This document shows positions 25,574-33,331 of a DNA stretch of 64,000 nucleotides, piece after piece. The first letter of the stretch is position 1. Every line of letters begins with the position of its first letter. Under the pieces are notes generated by a model. The model searched no databases. It was not told the DNA's origin and saw only the letters and a list, made by a program, of their open reading frames with translations. The DNA comes from an uncultured Blautia sp. (GTDB lineage: Bacteria > Bacillota > Clostridia > Lachnospirales > Lachnospiraceae), in contig UQHF01000004.1 of assembly GCA_900540785.1 (NCBI GenBank), positions 65,106 to 129,105 of the forward strand, in the 5' to 3' direction. A program made the translations under genes and the position numbers.

Positions 25574-27934
25574 TTATTCTGATAAGTATAAGTTTACCTG
25601 TGACGCTGCTTTTTCCACTGCTTCTTCTACAGAAATTTCTCCTTTCAGATAAGAAGCTCCCGCATCAAGAACAGCGCTTAAAATCATGCGGTTTTCTTTC
25701 ACCGGAGTAGTCAGTGTCTTTCCAAGATCCTGCATTTCTCTGATCACTGCCTCGCCCGGCTGTACAATGTTTAAGTCAACGCTTTCTCCTGTCTGATTGT
25801 TGTAGCTGCTTGTAACAGATGTCACATCGCCCTCTTTTGCATTTCCCATCCAGTACGATACATCCTCATAAACAGATTTTCTTACAGGAAGACCATTGGA
25901 AGAGCCCACTCTCTGCCCTTCGTCGCTGAATAAATAGCTCACAAATTTTTCTGCCGCCTCTTTTTCTGAGGATTTGGCGCTGATTCCCACAAGCTTCTGA
26001 GGAATAAAGGCATCTTTTGTCTGACCGTTCCAGAGTTTTCCGGAAATGCTGTCGCCCTGCTGTTCTACAGAATAAATGGAACGCAAGTCAGAAGGGGAAT
26101 AGACGCCTCCCGTTCCCAGAATGTTGCTTCCTGAAATCAGACTCAGGCCGCCTACACCAAACTGGGAGAATACTGCGCCAAATTCCGAATAAAGTTTTCT
26201 GACTTCATTGGCTTCTTCCATCTCTTCTACTGTTGTTCCAAAAGAAGCAATCTGCTCCTCTGCCGGTGCTTTCGCACTCTGATAAATCCGGTTTGCCTGC
26301 TCTAAAAATCCCTGTACTGCCTCCTGGTTTAACGTTCCATCTTCGTTTACCCATGCAGACATATTCACTGCCGCAAGACCTTTTAACAGCATATACGGAC
26401 TATAAGAGCTTGAGAACGGAAGCGTATCCTTTGTATACTCTTCTTTATGTGATTCTATGGTATCTGCCATAGAAGTCAGATCAGAAATTGCGTCCACATA
26501 TTCTTTCTTTCCCTGAATATACGGGATGCCAAATTTTACAGGCATCTGATATATCTTTCCTTCTCCGTCTTTATAAGGTTCTATAATATTTTCCAGAATA
26601 TCTGCATCTTTTAAAATTCCGCTTAAATCCTCAAGCATTCCCTTTTCAATATACGTATCTGTGGCAATGCCATCCATAAGAAGAATATCCGGTCCCTTTC
26701 CAGCCATGATTTCTGTGTTTAAAGCTTTTAAGGCGTCTGTTTCTGTTACTGCGTCCTCTCCTGTCATACCGGTCTCCAGATTCAGATAAATATCTGGATA
26801 TTTTTTCTGGAAGGCCGCTGCCGCCTGCCGGAGGAAATCATCATCTGCGAGAGAATATACGGTAAGTTCTGTATCCGGGACAGCCGGCGTGTCTTTTGAG
26901 TACACGTATTTGCAGATTCTTCCCATAGAATCGCCCTGACTCATATCAGAAACTGCCAGATAAAAGGAACCATCTTTATCCCTCGCCATATCGGTAAATG
27001 CTATATCCGGAGAATTGAGGGAATTTAATTTTCCATCTGCCACCTGCTCCACAACGCTTCCTCCAAAAGCATATCTGTAAATTCCGTCGTGGCTTACATA
27101 GAAGAGACTGTCCTTTTCATCTCCTTCAAGAAAAAGAAGATTATTGACGCCCATTCCCGTCATCTGCAGATTATCCGGATTGGAAGCGATTTCTTTTGTC
27201 AGAATCTCTTCTTCCTCCAGAGGCTTTCCTGTTTCCATATCGTAATAATGAATCTCTGTATCTACAACCGAAATCAGCCGGGTTCCCACCGTATCAAATA
27301 TGGTAACCATACTGCCTTCGTCATAGCTGTGAACGACGCTTCCGTCCTGCGGATTTACTTCCTGCACTCCATTACTGGAAGATAACAGAAGATTACCCTT
27401 CTCCGAAAACGCACAGCGGAAAATATATCCGTCTGTTGCCTCGTTTAAATCCAGTTCTTTTACTTCTCCCGATGGAGAAATATAAAAGTAATGAAGAATA
27501 TAGTTTTCTTCGTCCTGCATCTCCAGAAATGTGGTAAAAATTCCTCCGTCCTTTGCGATCGCCGCAGAAGAACCAAACTCCAGACTGTCGTCCACCTTTG
27601 CAAGCTCCCGTATATTTTGGGGGCTCTCCCATGTTTTTCCCTTGTCTTTGGAATCACTTACCTGAACACCATCTGCTGTAAAATACACAAGGCGCAGCGT
27701 TTCATTTTCCAAAAGCTCCATTGCTATGATCTGCGAACACCCTTCCGGGACAGCCAGATCCTCCTCAAGGTATCTTCCCATTGCTTTTTCTTCTGTATCT
27801 TTTTTTCCGCCTTCATCAGATTGGGAAGAAACTGCCTCCTTTCCACAGCCTGTAAAACCGGCGATACTTCCCGCTGCAACGCAAACACTCATTACTGCAG
27901 CGAAATTTCTTTTATGTTTATGATACCAGCTCAT
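25574..27934 (-). CDS. Lipoprotein: beta-propeller-like region fused to an extracellular solute-binding domain
   Basis: This 786-residue protein is nearly twice the size of a normal family-1 binding protein. It has a signal peptide with lipobox GFTGC (mature Cys at residue 30). The next ~320 residues carry repeated Asp-rich beta blades (SDSKDKGKTWESP, a BNR/Asp-box-like motif, then AIAKDGGIFTTF and further blades). The C-terminal ~410 residues look like a family-1 binding protein (EIMAGKGPDILLMDG, later FVSYLFSDEGQRVGSSNGLPV). It lies between the regulator and kinase genes and has a matching two-box promoter. It probably feeds the MalFG-like permeases; the propeller may sense or bind polymeric ligand. 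Confidence 0.85.
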   Translation of the reverse strand: MSWYHKHKRNFAAVMSVCVAAGSIAGFTGCGKEAVSSQSDEGGKKDTEEKAMGRYLEEDLAVPEGCSQIIAMELLENETLRLVYFTADGVQVSDSKDKGKTWESPQNIRELAKVDDSLEFGSSAAIAKDGGIFTTFLEMQDEENYILHYFYISPSGEVKELDLNEATDGYIFRCAFSEKGNLLLSSSNGVQEVNPQDGSVVHSYDEGSMVTIFDTVGTRLISVVDTEIHYYDMETGKPLEEEEILTKEIASNPDNLQMTGMGVNNLLFLEGDEKDSLFYVSHDGIYRYAFGGSVVEQVADGKLNSLNSPDIAFTDMARDKDGSFYLAVSDMSQGDSMGRICKYVYSKDTPAVPDTELTVYSLADDDFLRQAAAAFQKKYPDIYLNLETGMTGEDAVTETDALKALNTEIMAGKGPDILLMDGIATDTYIEKGMLEDLSGILKDADILENIIEPYKDGEGKIYQMPVKFGIPYIQGKKEYVDAISDLTSMADTIESHKEEYTKDTLPFSSSYSPYMLLKGLAAVNMSAWVNEDGTLNQEAVQGFLEQANRIYQSAKAPAEEQIASFGTTVEEMEEANEVRKLYSEFGAVFSQFGVGGLSLISGSNILGTGGVYSPSDLRSIYSVEQQGDSISGKLWNGQTKDAFIPQKLVGISAKSSEKEAAEKFVSYLFSDEGQRVGSSNGLPVRKSVYEDVSYWMGNAKEGDVTSVTSSYNNQTGESVDLNIVQPGEAVIREMQDLGKTLTTPVKENRMILSAVLDAGASYLKGEISVEEAVEKAASQVNLYLSE

Positions 27935-27962
27935 GTGTAACCTCCTTTTTGTTTATGCTACT

Positions 27963-28030
27963 ACCTTAACAGGGTTTTCTCTAAAGAATCTCTAATCTTA
28001 GAGACTTTTTTTAGAAATCTGTGTTATGAT
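27963..28030. promoter_or_regulatory. Divergent promoters with response-regulator boxes (lipoprotein / kinase)
   Basis: Minus strand: ATTAGAGA (27989-27996) and TTTAGAGA (27978-27985), then 9 bp, then TAAGGT (27963-27968). Plus strand: CTTAGAGA (27997-28004) and TTTTTAGA (28008-28015), then 9 bp, then TATGAT (28025-28030). Box spacing and box to -10 distance are identical to those at 24711-24790. Confidence 0.8.
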
Positions 28031-28059
28031 GGTCTTACTATTTAAGAAAGGGGAATCCT

Positions 28060-29337
28060 ATGTTTCGAAAACTTCACACACAGATGACTCTTTTTTCTGC
28101 CGCAGTTACAGGCGGGATTTTAATTCTTATGACGCTTGTCTGCCTTTTTATCGCAGAAAATGGAACAAAACAAAACAGCTATACCACTTTCTCCCAGAAT
28201 GCGCAGGCGTGTATTTCCTATCTGGAGACACAGACGATCCTTTCTCATTCCTGGATTCAGAAAACGCAAAGCAATTACGGTCTCTCTATTAAGATAACCG
28301 ATAACCAGAAGCCGCTCTTCTTTGACAAGCTTCATCTTACAGAAGAAGAACAGGCTGCCTTTGAAAAAGCATCGGAGCTTGCCTTAAAACAGGAAGGACT
28401 TGATTTATCCGGAGCATTTCGAAATTCTCGACTTACAAGCTCTGCTTTTTTCACTATGAAAGATTATTACGTCTGCGTCGCCCTGATTCCCAAATCGGAA
28501 AATAACTTTTTAAGCGTAGTCATTCTTCATTCCTTAAGCGACCTGAACCAACAGCTTGTCAAGCAGCGCCTTGCCTTTTTCGCCGCTGTAGTTCTGGCTG
28601 TATTTGCACTTTTTATTTTTTCCTGGTTTTTTACAAGAAAAATGATACGCCCGCTTTCGGAAAATCACAAACAGCAGACCGAATTTATTGCTTCTGCCTC
28701 CCATGAGCTCCGTTCGCCTCTTACGGTCATCCTTTCCAGCATTCAGGCAATGGAAAAGGCTTCCCCTGAAGAACAGAAGCACTTTGCTTCCATTATAAAA
28801 AATGAGGGGAACCGAATGTCGAGGCTCATCGGAGATATGCTCTCCATTGCAAATGCAGACAACCGCTCCTGGAAGATTTTCCCTGCGCCCTGTGAGCTTG
28901 ACACGCTTCTTCTGGGTACCTTCGAAAAATATGAACGGCTGATGCAGGAAAAAAAGCTCCGATTTCATATTTCTCTTCCGGAAGAAACGCTTCCCCCCTG
29001 CAAATGTGACAGCTCCAGAATTTCCCAGGTTCTGTCCATTCTTCTTGACAATGCCCTCTCCTATGTTCCCTCCGGAAAAGACGTATTTCTTTCTCTTTCC
29101 CAGGGAACCAAACATTTTTATCTTACTGTAGCAGACAACGGTCCTGGTATCCCGGACAAACAGAAGGCTTCTGTTTTCCACCGGTTTTACAGAGCAGACA
29201 ATGCAAGAAACAACAAGGAGCATTTCGGTCTTGGGCTTTGTATTGCCCAGGAAATCATTCAGCTTCACAAAGGCACTTTAAAAATCACAGATACAAAAGG
29301 CGGCGGTGCTTCTTTTATTATCCGTCTTCCAAAATAA
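28060..29337 (+). CDS. Sensor histidine kinase
   Basis: The 425-residue membrane kinase has two membrane helices (about 11-33 and 171-191) around a ~140-residue extracytoplasmic sensor. The phosphoacceptor His215 (SASHELRSPLT), N box (LLDNALSY), G1 (DNGPGIPD) and G2 (GLGLCIA) are intact. It has no HAMP domain that I can recognise with confidence. It is the likely partner of the response regulator at 24824 through shared promoter architecture. Confidence 0.93.
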   Translation: MFRKLHTQMTLFSAAVTGGILILMTLVCLFIAENGTKQNSYTTFSQNAQACISYLETQTILSHSWIQKTQSNYGLSIKITDNQKPLFFDKLHLTEEEQAAFEKASELALKQEGLDLSGAFRNSRLTSSAFFTMKDYYVCVALIPKSENNFLSVVILHSLSDLNQQLVKQRLAFFAAVVLAVFALFIFSWFFTRKMIRPLSENHKQQTEFIASASHELRSPLTVILSSIQAMEKASPEEQKHFASIIKNEGNRMSRLIGDMLSIANADNRSWKIFPAPCELDTLLLGTFEKYERLMQEKKLRFHISLPEETLPPCKCDSSRISQVLSILLDNALSYVPSGKDVFLSLSQGTKHFYLTVADNGPGIPDKQKASVFHRFYRADNARNNKEHFGLGLCIAQEIIQLHKGTLKITDTKGGGASFIIRLPK

Positions 29338-29351
29338 CAGCAGACAGAATT

Positions 29352-29390
29352 ACAGGAGGGAATCTTAAAAAATTCCCTCCTGTTTATTCT
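29352..29390. terminator. Bidirectional terminator after the kinase and MacB genes
   Basis: A perfect 12-bp stem, ACAGGAGGGAAT (29352-29363) with ATTCCCTCCTGT (29372-29383), between convergent stops. Confidence 0.9.
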
Positions 29391-29397
29391 CTGCCTT

Positions 29398-30672
29398 TTA
29401 TTCACTTCGCAGCGCGTCGATCGGATTTAAGTTGGATGCCTTTACAGAAGGCAGAAGACCAAAGATCAGACCGATCAGCATGGAAAATACAACGGAACCG
29501 ACAATCGCCGGCACACTGATCGCAGTGGGCGCTCCTGACACCTTTGCCACGATCCGCGAAAGTCCGATGCCGGATACCACGCCTATGATTCCTCCAATGC
29601 TGGTAAGCACAGACGCCTCTGTAAGGAACTGGGCAAGGATTGTTTTTTTCCTTGCTCCGATCGCCTTTTTCAGACCAATCTCGCTTGTACGCTCTGTGAC
29701 AGATACCAGCATGATATTCATAACGCCGATACCGCCTACAAGAAGAGAGATACTTGCGATCCAGATAAGCTGCTGGTTTGTACTCTGACTGAGCTTCTGC
29801 AGACTTTTTACACGTTCCATTACATCATCTGCCTTATAGGCAATTTTTGTGCTGCTGGAGGAATCCTCGGAAGTGGATATTCCGGAATTTAAAATCTCCT
29901 CCGCATCTTTTCCGGCAGCACTCATATTATCTGTACTGTCTGCCTTGATGATCACATTCTCCGGCTCGTCAAACTTAAATGCAATGGGCCAGGATTTGTT
30001 CGGGATCATAATGGAACCTGTGATTTCCTGATGGTATTCGTCATACTGAGAAAGAGTTTTGATATTTGGCATGTCGTCTTCCCTCTTTGTAAGGATTCCC
30101 ACCACAGTAAACGGTTCCGATCCAATCTCCACTGTCTTCCCTATGGGATTCTCTCCTTCAAAAAGATTCGCTGCCGCATTGGTATCTACAAGAGCAACCT
30201 TTGCAAAGGAATCATAATCTTTTTTTCCGAATCCTCTTCCTGCCTGAACAATATAATCGCAGGTATCGAGATAAGATTCGTCAATTCCGAAGACCTTTCC
30301 TCCCTGAAAGCTTGTATTTTTATAATACACACTGCTTGTATAACTTCTGCTGTAATAAAAAGTTGCGCTTTTTACATGGTCCAGTTTTCTTACTTTCTCT
30401 TTCTGTTCATTTGTAAGAAGCGGAGGAGCCTGATTTCCATTCATACTTCCGTATTCCGCATCGTACTCATAATCTCCCTCTTTTAACACAATATCTACTG
30501 TGTTATTTCCGGATCCGATCAGGTCCTCCTTAATCTGCTCGCTTGTTCCCTTAATTGTGGAAACAATAGCTATAATAGATGCAATACCAATAATAATTCC
30601 AAGCATTGTCAGGAAGGATCTCATCTTATGCGACCATATTCCCTGAAACGCCAGGCGTATATTTTCAAACAT
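29398..30672 (-). CDS. MacB/FtsX-type ABC transporter permease
   Basis: The 424-residue permease has one N-terminal helix (MRSFLTMLGIIIGIASII), a ~230-residue extracytoplasmic MacB core (with GRGFGKKDYD and the NPIGKTVEIG loop) and three C-terminal helices containing MLVSVTERTSEIGLKKAIGA. It is the complete exporter subunit. It works with the ATPase at 32626-33297 and the two adaptor proteins of the same operon. Substrates of such Gram-positive exporters are often antimicrobial peptides or other amphipaths; the substrate here is unknown. Confidence 0.92.
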   Translation of the reverse strand: MFENIRLAFQGIWSHKMRSFLTMLGIIIGIASIIAIVSTIKGTSEQIKEDLIGSGNNTVDIVLKEGDYEYDAEYGSMNGNQAPPLLTNEQKEKVRKLDHVKSATFYYSRSYTSSVYYKNTSFQGGKVFGIDESYLDTCDYIVQAGRGFGKKDYDSFAKVALVDTNAAANLFEGENPIGKTVEIGSEPFTVVGILTKREDDMPNIKTLSQYDEYHQEITGSIMIPNKSWPIAFKFDEPENVIIKADSTDNMSAAGKDAEEILNSGISTSEDSSSSTKIAYKADDVMERVKSLQKLSQSTNQQLIWIASISLLVGGIGVMNIMLVSVTERTSEIGLKKAIGARKKTILAQFLTEASVLTSIGGIIGVVSGIGLSRIVAKVSGAPTAISVPAIVGSVVFSMLIGLIFGLLPSVKASNLNPIDALRSE

Positions 30673-30689
30673 AAAATTCTTTTCCCTCC

Positions 30690-32621
30690 TTAAAAGCCAT
30701 ACATTTCTTCCAGTGTGGCATCTTTTGTCTTCGCTCCGTCTTTTACATCATCACCATATGGAAAGGCAACATAATCCTCTGCCGTCAGACCTTCTTTGAT
30801 CATGATATTGTAACCGCCGTCCACGCTGGCTCCTACTGTAACAATCTGTTTCTTTAACTTTCCGTCTTTATCTTTTTTATAAACATAGCTTGTTCCGTTT
30901 TCTGTACGCACAAATGCTTTTGATATGATCAGAAGATTGGTATCAGAGACTTCTTCGCCTAGCATGATATTCAGCCAGCTGTCTTCTCCCACCTGTACCG
31001 ATTTATCCGGAATCGTTGCCGTAAAATTATAATAGGACACATTTGGATTTCCGTCTCCCATATACATACTTCCGTCCGATTCTATAGGATAATCCGACAC
31101 ATCGATAACTTCTGCATCAAATTCTCCGCTGTCATAACTGGAGCATTTCAGAATGGTTCCCTCTTTTACCTTATCAAGAAGAAGCTCTCCTACCTGTCCC
31201 TGCACATAATATCCTTCCTTACTCTTTACCTTTAAGAAAGCGTCCTGTGAGGTACTGCCTGTGACAGGATCTCCTACATAAGCGATGGTTCCGTCCAGTT
31301 TACTGTAAATTTCCCGGTTTTCCATCTTTCGTTCCAGTTTTTTGATTTTTAAATCACTTTCTTCTATATCAATTTTCAGGCTGGCAATACGGTTTCTCTG
31401 GATTTTTATTGCCTCATCTCTTGTGAGCGTTGTTCCGGAACCGCCTCCGCTTCCATCTCCTCCGCCATCATCCTGTGGTTCTTCATTTTCTTCATACTGA
31501 GACGCCTCTTCAACGGTAAGCTCTGTCTCCGCAAACATATAAACAGGATTGGAAAGAAGACTTCCGTCTATGTAATAATATCCGATACAGGATGCTTTTC
31601 TGTCCTGAAAATCACTGATAGTATCATTCTGGTGGAACTCAAGCTGAAACCAGCTTCCCGTCTCACTTAATTTTTCTGTTCCGTCCTGACTGTATCCTGC
31701 CATTTTATTAAAGAAAGAACCCATCACCGTTACTTTGCCCTTTGCACTGCTGCAGAGAAATACATACGGGTCTTCCTTTGTACCGGAACCTTTAAAAGGC
31801 TCTGTGTTATAATCAAGAGTCATATAAAAAGGCGCTTCCCCATCAGAAATTCCATTTATGTCAGATGGATCTAAAATATCCGGTGTTGGTGTCGGTCCGT
31901 TCGGATCCGGCGTCGGTGTGGGCAGATCCGGCACCTGATTTCCATCACCGGACGTCAGGTCATCAGAAGAAGGTTCCTCGTAACTTACATCTCCGTTTTG
32001 AATGGTGCCCTGCGTTTCTGTTTTATCTTCTCCTGATGTTAACGTATCATCCCCGGATTCCAGAACGGTTGCAAGAGCAGGAGAAAACGGAATGGCTGCC
32101 AGGTACATCCCCTGTGAGGTTCCCGCCGATGCCTGCTCATCTTCCGGAATATCGTCTGTTGTCTCATTCTGACCGCCTAAATTATCCGCATCTATAGGGT
32201 TCTGATCCGTCTCCTCCACAGGTCCGCCGTTTAACAGACTGTTCAGTCTGTTGACTGCCTTATTTAAGTCCTGTTCCAGCTTCTGATGTTTCAGATTTGC
32301 AATATTTAACTCCATTTCCACAAGAGTCATGTCAAATGTCATCAGCTTATCGCCCTTTTTGACGGTATCTCCCTTCTGCACATACACGTCCTGGATAATC
32401 ACATCTTTATCCATTTTTACATTCTGGGAAACACTTGTTACAATCTGCCCCTGGAGAGTCGTACTCGGAGTATACCAGTTGCTTGCAATGCTTCCCACAT
32501 TTACAACCATAACTTCTTTCTGATTCTTCTTTTTTACATAGGAAAGACCGCCTGCTGCCCCTCCTACCACAAGAGAAGCAACCACAACTCCTATGATTCC
32601 TTTTTTGATTATGCTGCGCAT
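30690..32621 (-). CDS. Large HlyD/RND-type adaptor with an inserted domain
   Basis: The ~643-residue adaptor starts at ATG 32621 (AGAGGTG upstream), 4 bp after the ATPase stop. It has an N-terminal helix, a first lipoyl half (DVYVQKGDTVKKGDKLMTF) and the start of the coiled-coil hairpin. Then comes an insertion of about 290 residues: Asp/Thr-rich, with PTPTPDPNGPTPTPD and a folded-looking section (GSGTKEDPYVFLCSSAKGKV). The second hairpin arm (IQRNRIASLKIDIEESDLKI), lipoyl half and barrel domains follow. Typical adaptors are ~350-480 residues, so the insertion is exceptional. It may reach into the cell wall or act as a recognition module. Confidence 0.82.
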   Translation of the reverse strand: MRSIIKKGIIGVVVASLVVGGAAGGLSYVKKKNQKEVMVVNVGSIASNWYTPSTTLQGQIVTSVSQNVKMDKDVIIQDVYVQKGDTVKKGDKLMTFDMTLVEMELNIANLKHQKLEQDLNKAVNRLNSLLNGGPVEETDQNPIDADNLGGQNETTDDIPEDEQASAGTSQGMYLAAIPFSPALATVLESGDDTLTSGEDKTETQGTIQNGDVSYEEPSSDDLTSGDGNQVPDLPTPTPDPNGPTPTPDILDPSDINGISDGEAPFYMTLDYNTEPFKGSGTKEDPYVFLCSSAKGKVTVMGSFFNKMAGYSQDGTEKLSETGSWFQLEFHQNDTISDFQDRKASCIGYYYIDGSLLSNPVYMFAETELTVEEASQYEENEEPQDDGGGDGSGGGSGTTLTRDEAIKIQRNRIASLKIDIEESDLKIKKLERKMENREIYSKLDGTIAYVGDPVTGSTSQDAFLKVKSKEGYYVQGQVGELLLDKVKEGTILKCSSYDSGEFDAEVIDVSDYPIESDGSMYMGDGNPNVSYYNFTATIPDKSVQVGEDSWLNIMLGEEVSDTNLLIISKAFVRTENGTSYVYKKDKDGKLKKQIVTVGASVDGGYNIMIKEGLTAEDYVAFPYGDDVKDGAKTKDATLEEMYGF

Positions 32622-32625
32622 TTTT

Positions 32626-33297
32626 TCACCTCTTTTCCTGCAGTTCACCGTCACGTATGGTAACAACGCGCTTTGCATGTGCCGCAATATCCGGGTCATG
32701 GGTGATCATGAGAACGGATACGCCTTCCTCATTTAATTTCTGAAACAGCTCCATAACCTGAGCTCCTGATTTGCTGTCAAGAGCTCCTGTAGGTTCGTCT
32801 GCCAGAAGGAGCTTTGGATTATTTACAATCGCCCGGGCAATGGCAACTCTCTGCATCTGTCCGCCGGAAAGCTGATTGGGTCGAAAATCCACACGCTCTG
32901 CAAGCCCTACTCTCTCCAGTGCCTTCAATGCCCGTTCCCTTCTTTCTTTTTTGGGAACCTTCGCATAATTCAAAGGCATTTCCACATTTGCCAGGGCTGT
33001 CTGTCTTGGAAGAAGATGGAAGCTCTGGAATACAAAACCGATTTTATGCAGGCGCAAATCTGACATTTCGTTTTCCGAACAGGCGCTTATGTCCTGCCCG
33101 TCAAGAAAAAACGTACCCTTTGTCGCCTGGTCCAGACACCCGATAATATTCATAAGCGTGGTTTTTCCGGAACCGGAAGGTCCCATAATTGCCACATATT
33201 CCCCTTCCTCCATAGAAAAATTCACATTCTTTAAAACAGGAACGCTCATTTTCCCCTGCTGATATTCTTTATATATATCCTTCAGATCCAAAATCAT
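32626..33297 (-). CDS. MacB/LolD-type ABC transporter ATPase
   Basis: The 223-residue ATPase has Walker A GPSGSGKTTLMN, Q-loop FVFQSFHLLPRQTA, signature LSGGQMQRVAIARA, Walker B LLLADEPTGALDSKSG and switch His (MITHDPDIAAHA). Its length and spacing are those of the LolD/MacB class that energises FtsX-type permeases. It sits between two adaptor genes, with the permease encoded last. Confidence 0.95.
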   Translation of the reverse strand: MILDLKDIYKEYQQGKMSVPVLKNVNFSMEEGEYVAIMGPSGSGKTTLMNIIGCLDQATKGTFFLDGQDISACSENEMSDLRLHKIGFVFQSFHLLPRQTALANVEMPLNYAKVPKKERRERALKALERVGLAERVDFRPNQLSGGQMQRVAIARAIVNNPKLLLADEPTGALDSKSGAQVMELFQKLNEEGVSVLMITHDPDIAAHAKRVVTIRDGELQEKR

Positions 33298-33331
33298 TTT
33301 AAAGGCACTCCTTTGTCTTATCTGTATACAC

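Noticed and set aside
28534..29268. Minus-strand open frame of 244 codons
   Set aside because: It lies opposite the histidine kinase, whose H, N and G boxes are all intact.
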